Shown in pieces: positions 36,894 through 44,320 of a DNA stretch of 64,000 bases. Each line of letters begins with the position of its first letter. The stretch's first letter is position 1. This stretch comes from Ralstonia pickettii (GTDB lineage: Bacteria > Pseudomonadota > Gammaproteobacteria > Burkholderiales > Burkholderiaceae). The position numbers were made by a program, and so were the translations under genes. Under the pieces are notes generated by a model that worked only from the letters and a program-made list of their open reading frames with translations, had not been told where the DNA came from and ran no database searches. The DNA lies in NCBI RefSeq assembly GCF_030582395.1, contig NZ_CP104381.1, positions 248,001 to 312,000 of the forward strand. The letters run 5' to 3'.

Positions 36894-37904
36894 TCAGGTA
36901 GCCTGCGCCGGTCGTGCACACCGCACGATCGCGCGGACCTGCTTGGCGATCGGCTCCGGCACCGGCTGCTTGCCTTCGAGCACCGCCTCAATCCACCGTG
37001 CCGTTGCTGCCACGTCCGTTCCTGCGGGCAGCTCAGGCGGTGCGTCGCTCGAACCTTCCACCGCATCGATCACCGTTTCATGCGCGCCGTCGTGCAGCCA
37101 CTCCACCGCGCTGCCGCGCCGCGCATCGGCCACCGCCTCGCCCTCGGTGCCACGTGCCAGCAGCACATTGGCCGGATGGCGCAGGAAGTAATCGGTGAGC
37201 GTGTCGCGGTATTCCGGGTGCGTGTAGCTGACCAGCCGCAGCGCCTCGTGGGGCGCATGCCCACCAATGGGCTGCAGCATCTTCACCACTGTGTGGGCCG
37301 AATTGCGCAGGCCGACGATCTCGCGCTTGTCCAAGAGCGAGGTCAGCTGGGGCGAGAGCACGTCGATCGGCACGAACGCCAGCCGATCGCGCTCCAGCCG
37401 CTGACGTGCGTCGTCCATGTGCTCGCAGACAGGCCAGCCGAGCGCTGCGAACAGCGCCGCCGTAGTGATGCGGCCATCGAAGCGGCGGATGCCATGCACC
37501 AGCACCGGCACACCTTCGCGCGCCAGCAGCTTCGCCAGCAGCGGCACCAGGTTCGGCTGGCGGCGGGCGCCGTTGTAGCTGGGGATGACGACCGGCAGCG
37601 CGTGCTCCGGCGTGTTCGGGGCCGGCAGCGGCCGGCAATGCGCATGCGTGGCTTCCAGCATGCCGTCGAGTTCCTCCGGCGTTTCCCCCTTGATGCGGTA
37701 GGCCATGAGGATGGCGCCGAGCTGCACGTCAGAGATGCGGCTTTCCAGCATGGCGGTGAAGAGCGCGCGGGCATCGTGCTTGACCAGCGCTCGGGCGCCG
37801 TCTGCGCCGCGGCCGATTTCCTTGATGAAGCGGGCAGCGGGGAAGGGGCCATTGGCGAAGGCGTCTTCAGTCGCGGTGGCGGGGAGGATGGGGGGAGCGG
37901 GCAT
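36894..37904 (-). CDS. ybiB: DNA-binding protein YbiB (TrpD2-like)
   Basis: A 336-residue protein with the anthranilate-phosphoribosyltransferase fold: an N-terminal helical part (MLESRISDVQLGAILMAYRIKGETPEEL) and an alpha/beta part with LVPLLAKLLAREGVPVLVHG. It lacks the usual PRPP glycine motif of TrpD, as in YbiB/TrpD2, which binds nucleic acid. It converges with the pirin gene and stands upstream of no obvious partner. Confidence 0.85.
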   Translation of the reverse strand: MPAPPILPATATEDAFANGPFPAARFIKEIGRGADGARALVKHDARALFTAMLESRISDVQLGAILMAYRIKGETPEELDGMLEATHAHCRPLPAPNTPEHALPVVIPSYNGARRQPNLVPLLAKLLAREGVPVLVHGIRRFDGRITTAALFAALGWPVCEHMDDARQRLERDRLAFVPIDVLSPQLTSLLDKREIVGLRNSAHTVVKMLQPIGGHAPHEALRLVSYTHPEYRDTLTDYFLRHPANVLLARGTEGEAVADARRGSAVEWLHDGAHETVIDAVEGSSDAPPELPAGTDVAATARWIEAVLEGKQPVPEPIAKQVRAIVRCARPAQAT

Positions 37905-38600
37905 CAGGATGTGGTGGGGGTGTTTGCTTGGGTTTGATCATAGCGCTGGGGTTTGCGCTGGCGCTAGCGTGGGGGTTGGGTTGGTTTTTGTTGGTGGTGC
38001 ATCCGTTGTTTCATCCCTTGCCGGGGCTGAGTCACTTTCTTTGTCTTGCCAAAGAAAAGTAAGCAAAAGAAAGGCGCGCCCGAGATGGCGACTTCCTCCT
38101 TGAATTTCTGTAACCGGGCGGAGAAGAAGGCAAACTCGCTGCGCTCAGACAGGCCTCCTTCTTTTTTCCGCCCGCTTACACAAATTCAAGGCGCCATCTA
38201 GGGCAGGAACGTCAACGGCCACACCGTTGGCGTGCCGATGTGAGCGCTGAAACTCGCGCTCAGTGCAGAGCGATGGACGACGAACGACGGACACCGAACG
38301 ACGGGTTCGGCCTGTAACACGAAGTGGCGCGCTGGCAAAAGATGGTGTGCTTTTCCCTTGCCCTAGATGGCGCCTTGAATTTCTGTCGCAGGGAGGAAAA
38401 AGAGGGGAGGCCTGTCTGAGCGAAGCGAGTTTGCCTCCCCTCCCTCCCTGCGACATAAATTCAAGGAGTGGGTCGCCATCTCGGGCGCGCCTTTCTTTGC
38501 TTACTTTCTTTGGCAAGACAAAGAAAGTGAGTCGGTCCCGGCAGGGGACGAAACAGAGGCCAACCACCAACCTCAAAACCAACAAGCAAAACACAATAAT
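37905..38600. other. Long intergenic region holding a nested inverted repeat
   Basis: No supportable gene. From 38030 to about 38533 it is almost entirely built of inverted-repeat blocks, described separately. The left 120 bases are T/G-rich (runs of TTGG, GGTGTT). The ORFs crossing it have no homology signal and result from the repeats being open in several frames. Confidence 0.7.
38030..38533. repeat. ~500-bp nested imperfect inverted repeat element
   Basis: Outer arms 38030-38092 and 38472-38533 are near-perfect reverse complements (GACTCACTTTCTTTG, then GCCAAAGAAAGTAAGC, then GGCGCGCCCGAGATGGCGAC). The next layer is TTGAATTT (38100-38107) with AAATTCAA (38457-38464). A 29-base block (AGGCAAACTCGCTGCGCTCAG plus ACAGGCCT, 38128-38156) is repeated inverted at 38408-38436 with one mismatch, and GCGCCATCTAGGGCA (38191-38205) is inverted at 38359-38373. 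Each half also folds on itself. No transposase. It resembles a mosaic interspersed repeat rather than an insertion sequence. Confidence 0.8.
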
Positions 38601-39404
38601 TCAGGCAGCCTCCGCCACCGGATGCCTCTGCTTCCGATACAGAAAATCCAACACCGCCGTCCGGCAAGCGTGATAAGTCGGATCCTCCGCCAACGCCATC
38701 CGATCCCGCGGCCGCGGCAAATCCACCGTCAACACCTCGCCAATCGTCGCCGCCGGCCCATTCGTCATCATCACGATGCGGTCTGCCAACAGCACCGCTT
38801 CATCCACATCGTGGGTCACCATCACCACCGTGCTGCCGGTCGCCGCCACGATCTTCAGCAGCTCATCCTGCAGATGCGCGCGCGTGAGCGCATCCAGCGC
38901 GCCAAAGGGCTCATCCATCAGCAGCACCTTCGGCTCCATGGACAACGCCCGCGCAATGCCCACGCGCTGCTTCATCCCGCCCGAGATTTCGTGCGGATGC
39001 TTCTGTTCGGCATGCGACAAGCCCACCAACGCCAGCGCCGCATGCGTGCGATCACGCAACTGCGCCTTGGTCTCGGTCTTGCCGAAGACGCGCTCGACGG
39101 CGAGATACACGTTGTCAAAGCACGTGAGCCACGGCAGCAGCGAATGGTTCTGAAACACCACCGCGCGATCTGGCCCCGGCCCGGCAATCTCCCGCTCGGC
39201 CAGAATCAATCCACCCGTGGTCGGCCGCGTGAGGCCGGCAATGAGATTGAGCAACGTCGACTTACCGCACCCCGAGTGCCCGATGAGCGCGATGCACTCA
39301 CCGCGCGCCACCGTCAGGTCGATATCGCGCAGGGCGACGAACGGGCCGCGCTTGGTCTTGAACGTCTGCCCGACGTTTTCAATGCGCAGGAATTTGTCTG
39401 TCAT
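38601..39404 (-). CDS. Nitrate/sulfonate-type ABC transporter ATP-binding protein
   Basis: A 267-residue ATPase with Walker [10 protein letters not shown], signature motif [20 protein letters not shown], Walker [13 protein letters not shown] and switch His in MVTHDVDEA. It belongs to the NrtD/SsuB/TauB group. As the last gene of nrtA-permease-ATPase it powers nitrate (or nitrite/cyanate-like) import at the inner membrane. It ends next to the inverted-repeat element. Confidence 0.9.
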   Translation of the reverse strand: MTDKFLRIENVGQTFKTKRGPFVALRDIDLTVARGECIALIGHSGCGKSTLLNLIAGLTRPTTGGLILAEREIAGPGPDRAVVFQNHSLLPWLTCFDNVYLAVERVFGKTETKAQLRDRTHAALALVGLSHAEQKHPHEISGGMKQRVGIARALSMEPKVLLMDEPFGALDALTRAHLQDELLKIVAATGSTVVMVTHDVDEAVLLADRIVMMTNGPAATIGEVLTVDLPRPRDRMALAEDPTYHACRTAVLDFLYRKQRHPVAEAA

Positions 39405-39422
39405 GGCGCTCCCCCTCTTTCC

Positions 39423-40274
39423 TCAAACCGCGTCGTACGAGAAGCGCCGCGCAATCGCCAGCAGCGCGTGCTCGAGCAGCAAGCCCACCACACCAATCAC
39501 GAAGATGGCGATGACGATGTGCTCGACCTTCAGGTTGTTCCACTCGTCCCACAGCCAGAAGCCGATGCCGACGCCGCCGGTGAGCATCTCCGCCGCCACG
39601 ATCACCAGCCATGCCGTGCCGATGGACAGCCGCACGCCCGTCAGCATGTACGGCAGCACGGCGGGAAACAGCACGCGCGTGAACACCTTCCATTCGGAGA
39701 GATTCAGCACACGGGCCACGTTCAGGTAGTCCTGCGGCACGCGCGTCACGCCCACGGCGGTGTTGATGACCATCGGCCAGATCGAGCAGATGAAGATCGC
39801 CCAGATGGCCGCCGGGTTGGCCGATTTGAACAGCAGCAGCCCGATCGGCAGCCACGCCAGCGGCGACACCGGCCGCAGCAGGCTGATGATGGGCGAGGCC
39901 ATCGCATTGAGAAACGCAAAGCGCCCGATCAGGAAGCCCGCCGGAATGCCGACAACTGCCGCCATGCCGAAGCCCGCACCCACGCGCGCCAGCGAGGCCA
40001 GCACGTTCCAGCCTACGCCCTGGTCATTCGGGCCATTGCGATAGAACGGATCGGCGAAGAGCGCAACGGCCGCTTTCCACGTCACCGCCGGTGTTGGCAA
40101 TGCGGGGATGGCCGTGGCAATGCCTTGCCACGCCAGCACAAAAAGCACCAAGCCCAGCACGGGCGGAAAGCCGCGCACCACGGCAGCGACAAACCAGTCG
40201 CGCGCAACGAACCTGCGACGTTCAGGGGCGGCGTCGGACTGCACGCCAGACAATGTTTTGACGAGCGTGTTCAT
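39423..40274 (-). CDS. nrtB: Nitrate ABC transporter permease
   Basis: A 283-residue permease with six membrane helices and the EAA-type loop PQDYLNVARVLNLSEWKVFTRVLFPAVLPY. LAWLPIGLLLFKSANPAAIWAIFICSIWPMV is typical of NrtB. The start at 40274 (MNTLVKTLSGV) has GGAG upstream; ten more codons are open before it. It is encoded between the binding protein and the ATPase. Confidence 0.9.
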   Translation of the reverse strand: MNTLVKTLSGVQSDAAPERRRFVARDWFVAAVVRGFPPVLGLVLFVLAWQGIATAIPALPTPAVTWKAAVALFADPFYRNGPNDQGVGWNVLASLARVGAGFGMAAVVGIPAGFLIGRFAFLNAMASPIISLLRPVSPLAWLPIGLLLFKSANPAAIWAIFICSIWPMVINTAVGVTRVPQDYLNVARVLNLSEWKVFTRVLFPAVLPYMLTGVRLSIGTAWLVIVAAEMLTGGVGIGFWLWDEWNNLKVEHIVIAIFVIGVVGLLLEHALLAIARRFSYDAV

Positions 40275-40329
40275 GTCGGGCTCCATCGATGTGAGGGACC
40301 GCAATCGAAAATTCGGACGGACGGAGGCG

Positions 40330-41610
40330 TCAGGCTTTCAGCTTGAAGCCGTCCGCATACGCGGCGGGGTTTTTCGCATCCCACACCACGCCGTCGATCA
40401 ACTTGGCCGTGCGCATATCGCTCTTGGGCAGCGGCGTGCCGGTGGCGGTTGCGGCCTGCTTGAAGATGTCGATGCGGTTGACCTGCTTGGCGACGGCCAG
40501 GTAATCCGGATGCGCCTTCAACAGGCCCCAGCGCTTGTGCTGCGTGAGGAACCACATGCCGTCCGACAAGTACGGGAAGTTGACCGCGCCGTCGTGATAG
40601 AAGCGCATCGGGTCGGGGTCGTCCCACGTCTTGCCCAGGCCATTGGTGTAGCGGCCCAGCATGCGGTCGAGAATGATGTCCATGTCGGTGTTGACGTACG
40701 ACTTGGCGGCGACGGTCTCGGCCGTCTTGCGTCGGTTCGACGCCGACGCATCGATGAACTTGCCCGCTTCCAGCACCGCGGCCGTGAGGGCACGCGCGGT
40801 GTTCGGATACTTCTGCACGAACTCCGCCGTGGTGCCGAGCACCTTCTCGGGGTGGTCTTTCCAGATGGCCTGTGTTGTCTCGGCGGTAAAGCCGATGTTG
40901 TCCGCAATTGCGCGGGCACCCCACGGCTCGCCCACGCAGTAGCCATCCATGTTGCCGACGCGCATGTTGGCCACCATCTGCGGCGGCGGCACGGTGATCG
41001 CCTTCGCTTCCTGCAGCGGGTGGATGCCGTGCGCGGCCAGCCAGTAATACAGCCACATCGCATGCGTGCCGGTCGGGAAGGTCTGCGCGAACACATATTC
41101 GCGCTTGTCTTTTGCCATGACGGCCTTCAACGACGCGCCATCCTTGACGCCCGCTTCCTTCAGCTTGGACGACAGCGTGATCGCCTGGCCGTTGTTGTTG
41201 AGCGTCATCAGCACCGCCATGTCTTTCTTGGGGCCGCCAATGCCGAGCTGCACGCCGTAGATCAGGCCGTAGAGCACGTGCGCCGCATCCAGGTCGCCCG
41301 ATACGAGCTTGTCGCGCACGCCGGCCCACGAGGCCTCTTTCGACGGCGTGATCTTGATGCCGTACTTCTTGTCGATGCCAAGCGTGGACGCCATGACCAC
41401 CGAGGCGCAGTCCGTGAGCGGAATGAAGCCGATTTTCAGCTCCGTCTTCTCGGGCGCATCGGAACCGGCGGCCCATGCCCCGGCACGCACCAGCGGATCG
41501 ATCACTGCCACGGCACTGCCTCCTGCAATCGTCGCCGCGGCTTTCATGATGGTGCGGCGCTTCGGGTTGATCGGGTTGACGAGAGCGTCGGTCTTGTCTG
41601 GCGCGGCCAT
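40330..41610 (-). CDS. nrtA: NrtA/CmpA-family nitrate-binding protein
   Basis: A 426-residue ABC substrate-binding protein. The N-terminus has a twin-arginine signal (RRTIMKAAATIAGGSAVAV), so it is exported folded. The mature part starts ELKIGFIPLTDCASVVMA and includes LVSGDLDAAHVLYGLIYG, MDGYCVGEPWGARA and the C-terminal WFLTQHKRWG, all NrtA/CmpA-like. The presence of an export signal argues that it is the transporter component and not cytoplasmic NasS. GGAG lies six bases before ATG 41610. The mRNA leader carries an ANTAR-type attenuator. Confidence 0.9.
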   Translation of the reverse strand: MAAPDKTDALVNPINPKRRTIMKAAATIAGGSAVAVIDPLVRAGAWAAGSDAPEKTELKIGFIPLTDCASVVMASTLGIDKKYGIKITPSKEASWAGVRDKLVSGDLDAAHVLYGLIYGVQLGIGGPKKDMAVLMTLNNNGQAITLSSKLKEAGVKDGASLKAVMAKDKREYVFAQTFPTGTHAMWLYYWLAAHGIHPLQEAKAITVPPPQMVANMRVGNMDGYCVGEPWGARAIADNIGFTAETTQAIWKDHPEKVLGTTAEFVQKYPNTARALTAAVLEAGKFIDASASNRRKTAETVAAKSYVNTDMDIILDRMLGRYTNGLGKTWDDPDPMRFYHDGAVNFPYLSDGMWFLTQHKRWGLLKAHPDYLAVAKQVNRIDIFKQAATATGTPLPKSDMRTAKLIDGVVWDAKNPAAYADGFKLKA

Positions 41611-41620
41611 CCATGGCTCC

Positions 41621-41691
41621 AAAGAAAAAGCGTCCCGATGCGCGACTGCCGCCCGTCCAAAAGAGGGGCGCGCTGCCGTGCATCGGGACGC
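41621..41691 (-). terminator. Intrinsic terminator (attenuator) in the nrtA leader
   Basis: On the minus strand a 12-bp perfect stem GCGTCCCGATGC (41680-41691) / GCATCGGGACGC (41630-41641) encloses a 38-base loop and is followed by TTTTTCTTT (41621-41629), directly before the GGAG ribosome site of nrtA. It must be prevented from forming for nrtA to be transcribed. Confidence 0.88.
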
Positions 41692-41726
41692 CGTTGTCCC
41701 ATGCCGATACCCGCGTTGGCACCGGC
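41680..41726 (-). promoter_or_regulatory. Tandem ANTAR-target hairpins (antiterminator) in the nrtA leader
   Basis: Hairpin P1 (41703-41726, minus strand) is GCCGGTGCC-AACGCG-GGTATCGGC, a nine-pair stem with two G-U pairs. Hairpin P2 (41680-41704) is GCATGGGAC-AACGGC-GTCCCGATGC, with one bulged base. Both hexaloops have A at position 1 and G at position 4, the defining feature of RNA bound by ANTAR antiterminators (EutV, NasR). The 3' arm of P2 is also the 5' arm of the terminator, so the two folds exclude each other. NasT, an ANTAR protein, is encoded adjacent. Confidence 0.88.
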
Positions 41727-41740
41727 TTCGGAGCGACACT

Positions 41741-41756
41741 TGCAAGGGGTATGCCA
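41741..41756 (-). promoter_or_regulatory. Sigma-54 promoter of the nrt operon
   Basis: On the minus strand TGGCATACCCCTTGCA matches the RpoN consensus with GG-N10-GC. The expected start, about 12 bases beyond the GC, is near 41730, four bases before hairpin P1. The fit of promoter and leader supports both. Confidence 0.85.
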
Positions 41757-41829
41757 ACGTTGAGCGATGCATGCTGGCGTTCCGAGTTCCGATCTCCACG
41801 CGCCGAGCTTTTTTCTCGGCGTTCCGAGT

Positions 41830-42030
41830 TCAGAACTCGGCGCGTGAGGCTTTTAGCTCGGCCATTGAGGCTCGGAACTCGGCGCGTGAGGCATTTAGCT
41901 CGGCGGTTGAGGTTCGGAACTCGGCGTGTGAGGCTTTTAGCTCGGCAGTTGGGGCTCGGAACTCGACGTGCGAGGCTTTTAACCCCGCGATTGAGGTTCG
42001 GAACGCCACGTGTGGGGTTCGGAACGCCGC
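41830..42030. repeat. 42-bp tandem repeat (minisatellite), about five copies
   Basis: The word GAACTCG/GAACGCC recurs at 41833, 41875, 41917, 41959 and 42001, exactly 42 bases apart. Each unit is itself two related 21-base halves (GCTCGGAACTCGGCGCGTGAG and GCTTTTAGCTCGGCCATTGAG). Because 42 is a multiple of three, several frames stay open; on the minus strand they would read as heptads such as AEFRTSTAELKASH. No start codon with a ribosome site was seen. It lies upstream of the nrt sigma-54 promoter. Confidence 0.85.
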
Positions 42031-42037
42031 GCGCGAC

Positions 42038-42074
42038 TGGTGCGTTTCCGGCGCCGGAGTTGTGCGACGCACCA
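42038..42074 (-). other. Inverted repeat just downstream of nasT
   Basis: TGGTGCGT (42038-42045) and ACGCACCA (42067-42074) are perfect reverse complements around a 21-base spacer containing the palindrome CCGGCGCCGG. It could be a hairpin ending the nasT transcript, but it lacks a T-run. Confidence 0.4.
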
Positions 42075-42097
42075 AAACTGGGCGGTGGTCTGACCGC

Positions 42098-42724
42098 TCA
42101 GCCGGCCATCACATCGATCACGCGTTGGGCGGCTTCCACCAGCTTGATGTTGCGATCCATCGCCATCTTCCGCAGGCGCTTGAAGGCGTCGTCTTCCGAC
42201 AGGTTCATCTGCTTCATCAGCAGGCCCTTGGCGCGCTCGAGCACCTTGCGCTCGGCCAGCTGGGTCTTGGCGGTATCCAGCTCGGCCCGCAGTTCGCGCT
42301 CGTGCTCGAAACGGGCATAGGCGACGTCCAGCACAGCCTTCACACGCGTGGGCTTGATCCCGTCGACGATATAGGCGGTGATGCCGGCGGCAAACGCCGT
42401 CTTGATGCGCGTGGCGTCGTCGTTGTCGGTGAAGAGCACGATCGGGCGGGGCGCATGCTGGGTGGCCACGCAGACGTGCTCGATGGTGTCCCGAGCAGCC
42501 GATTCAGAGGCGACGATCACCATGTCGGGTTGTGTCTCGGCAATGCGCTCGGGCAGCGTCAGGTCGGCGTCCGCCAGGCCGACATCCACAAAGCCGGCCT
42601 CCGCCAGCCCGGCGCGGATCAGCTCGAGGTTGATCTGTTCAGCGTCGAGCGGATCGCGCACCAGCAGCACGCGCATGGGCGCGGCGGCGGGCGGGGCGGA
42701 TGAATGGGGCGGCTTCGTTTGCAT
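42098..42724 (-). CDS. nasT: NasT-type ANTAR antitermination regulator
   Basis: A 208-residue protein: a pseudo-receiver domain (about 17-135, starting MRVLLVRDPLD, with DMVIVASES and PIVLFTDNDD) and a C-terminal ANTAR domain (about 140-200) with LAERKVLERAKGLLMKQMNLSEDDAFKRLRKMAMD. ANTAR domains bind paired hexaloop hairpins to stop terminator formation. Target hairpins lie in the nrtA leader 370 bases downstream. No nasS is in the window. ATG at 42676 (MRVLL) is an alternative start; neither has a clear ribosome site. Confidence 0.9.
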   Translation of the reverse strand: MQTKPPHSSAPPAAAPMRVLLVRDPLDAEQINLELIRAGLAEAGFVDVGLADADLTLPERIAETQPDMVIVASESAARDTIEHVCVATQHAPRPIVLFTDNDDATRIKTAFAAGITAYIVDGIKPTRVKAVLDVAYARFEHERELRAELDTAKTQLAERKVLERAKGLLMKQMNLSEDDAFKRLRKMAMDRNIKLVEAAQRVIDVMAG

Positions 42725-42871
42725 GGTGCAAAGTGGGGCAGGGTGCACGCCGCTCATGCAAGAACCGCGCCGGGCAGGTGCGGGTGTATCCTCGCAAACT
42801 CGTCGGTCGCCGGGGGGCGGTGGCCGCAGTTTCCCACCTGTTCCAATCCAGCTGAGTCCGAGGAGACCCGC

Positions 42872-43573
42872 ATGACCGAATTCGTCGTCACCCCGCCCGC
42901 CGTCAATGGCATTCCCGTGCGTGGCGGGCAGGGCCAGTTTCCGGTGCGCCGTGTGTACTGCGTCGGCCGCAACTACGCCGCCCATGCACGCGAGATGGGT
43001 TCCGACCCCGACCGCGAACCGCCGTTCTTCTTCTGCAAGCCGGCCGACGCCGTGCGCTACATCGCAGACGGCGAGACCGGCCAGTTCGTCTACCCGACCG
43101 AAACGAAGGATTGCCACTACGAGATCGAACTCGTGGTCGCCATCGGCACGGGCGGGCGCGACATCGCCGTGGAAACGGCAGCCAACCATATCTACGGTTA
43201 CGCCATCGGCCTGGACATGACGCGCCGGGATCTGCAGAACGCCGCCAAGAAGGGCGGCCGCCCGTGGGAAACCGGCAAGGCATTCGACGGCTCGGCGCCC
43301 ATCGGTCCGATCGTGCCGGCCAAGGATGTGGCGCATCCGGACAAGGGTGCCATCACGCTGTCGGTCAACGGCCGCGAACACCAGCGCGGTGACCTGTCCG
43401 ACCTGATCTGGTCGGTGCCGGAAACCATTGCGTATCTGTCGCGCCTGTTCGAACTGCGCCCCGGCGATCTGATCTACACCGGCACGCCAGAAGGCGTCGG
43501 CCCCGTGGTCGTCGGCGACCTGATGGTCGGCAAGATCGACGGCGTGGGCGAGCTGCACGTGAAGGTCATTTGA
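42872..43573 (+). CDS. Fumarylacetoacetate hydrolase family protein
   Basis: A 233-residue FAH-fold enzyme. CVGRNYAAHAREMG, PFFFCKPADAV, the metal-binding HYEIELVVAIG, and LIYTGTPEGVGPV are conserved. Such enzymes cleave C-C bonds of acylpyruvates or fumarylpyruvate. Start ATG 42872 is preceded by GAGGAGA. The next gene, a zeta-class GST isomerase, suggests an aromatic ring-cleavage product pathway such as gentisate or homogentisate; no dioxygenase is in the window. Confidence 0.88.
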   Translation: MTEFVVTPPAVNGIPVRGGQGQFPVRRVYCVGRNYAAHAREMGSDPDREPPFFFCKPADAVRYIADGETGQFVYPTETKDCHYEIELVVAIGTGGRDIAVETAANHIYGYAIGLDMTRRDLQNAAKKGGRPWETGKAFDGSAPIGPIVPAKDVAHPDKGAITLSVNGREHQRGDLSDLIWSVPETIAYLSRLFELRPGDLIYTGTPEGVGPVVVGDLMVGKIDGVGELHVKVI

Positions 43574-43599
43574 TAGACCCGCTAGAAGAGTCAGAAGCC

Positions 43600-44244
43600 A
43601 TGTCGATCAAGCTGTACAACTACTTCCGCAGCTCGGCGTCGTTCCGCGTGCGTATCGCCCTGGAGATCAAGGGCCTGCCGTACGACTACGCGCCGGTGCA
43701 CCTGCTCAAGGGCGAGCAGCTCGCGCCGGAGTTCGTCAAGCTGAACCCCGATGCGCTGGTGCCCGTGCTGTGCGACGGCAACGACGTGCTGAACCAGTCG
43801 TTGGCGATTGTCGAATACCTGGAAGAGACGCATCCCGAGCCCACGCTGCTGCCGGGCTCGCCCAGCAATCGCGCGCACATCCGCGCGATTGCGCTTGCCA
43901 TCGCATGCGAGATCCATCCGCTGAACAACCCGCGCGTGCTCAAGTACTTGAAGAACACCTTCAACGTGGAAGAAGAGGCGCGCAACGACTGGTATCGCCA
44001 CTGGGTGAAGCTGGGGTTTGCGGCGTTGGAAACGCGGCTGTCACAGTCGCCGCTGACCGGCGCCTACTGTGTTGGCGATACGCCGACGCTGGCCGACGTG
44101 TGCCTCGTGCCGCAGGTGTTCAACGGCAAGCGGCTTGATGTGGCGGTGGAGGATTACCCCACGCTTGCGCGCATCTTTGAGCACTGCATGGCGCAGGAGG
44201 CGTTTCAGCGGGCTGCGCCTGCGGCGCAGCCGGATGCGGCGTGA
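43600..44244 (+). CDS. maiA: Maleylacetoacetate/maleylpyruvate isomerase (zeta-class GST)
   Basis: A 214-residue glutathione-dependent isomerase. The thioredoxin-like domain carries the zeta-class motif FRSSASFRVRIAL (normally SSCSWRVRIAL; here Ala replaces the Cys), followed by LNPDALVPVL and a helical C-terminal domain with CVGDTPTLADVCLVPQV. It would feed fumaryl products to the hydrolase encoded immediately upstream. The gene starts 27 bases after it. Confidence 0.88.
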   Translation: MSIKLYNYFRSSASFRVRIALEIKGLPYDYAPVHLLKGEQLAPEFVKLNPDALVPVLCDGNDVLNQSLAIVEYLEETHPEPTLLPGSPSNRAHIRAIALAIACEIHPLNNPRVLKYLKNTFNVEEEARNDWYRHWVKLGFAALETRLSQSPLTGAYCVGDTPTLADVCLVPQVFNGKRLDVAVEDYPTLARIFEHCMAQEAFQRAAPAAQPDAA

Positions 44245-44320
44245 TTGAGATGTGGGGCGTCGCGGTGGCGGCGCCTTTTTTTCCATCGGACATCCAACCC
44301 TAGGAACAAAAGTCGGTTCG

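Noticed and set aside
38030..38533. Insertion sequence or transposon
   Set aside because: Inverted repeats are present but there is no transposase ORF between them and no visible target duplication.
38263..38673. 136-residue plus-strand ORF in the inverted-repeat element
   Set aside because: The sequence is made of repeat blocks, lacks a ribosome site and runs into the antisense of the ABC ATPase gene.
38622..40346. 574-residue plus-strand ORF opposite the nitrate transporter genes
   Set aside because: Antisense shadow spanning two real genes and their gap; no motifs.
41830..42030. Possible CRISPR array
   Set aside because: The repeat is contiguous (no unique spacers) and units differ by point changes; no cas genes.
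41830..42075. 81-residue minus-strand heptad-repeat ORF
   Set aside because: It starts at TTG without a ribosome site, and the heptads follow directly from the 21-base DNA repeat. Kept as a note in the repeat entry, not as a gene.
41309..42703. 464-residue plus-strand ORF crossing the 42-bp repeat
   Set aside because: It is open only because 42 is divisible by three and because it runs antisense to nrtA and nasT. It has no ribosome site and no recognisable domain.
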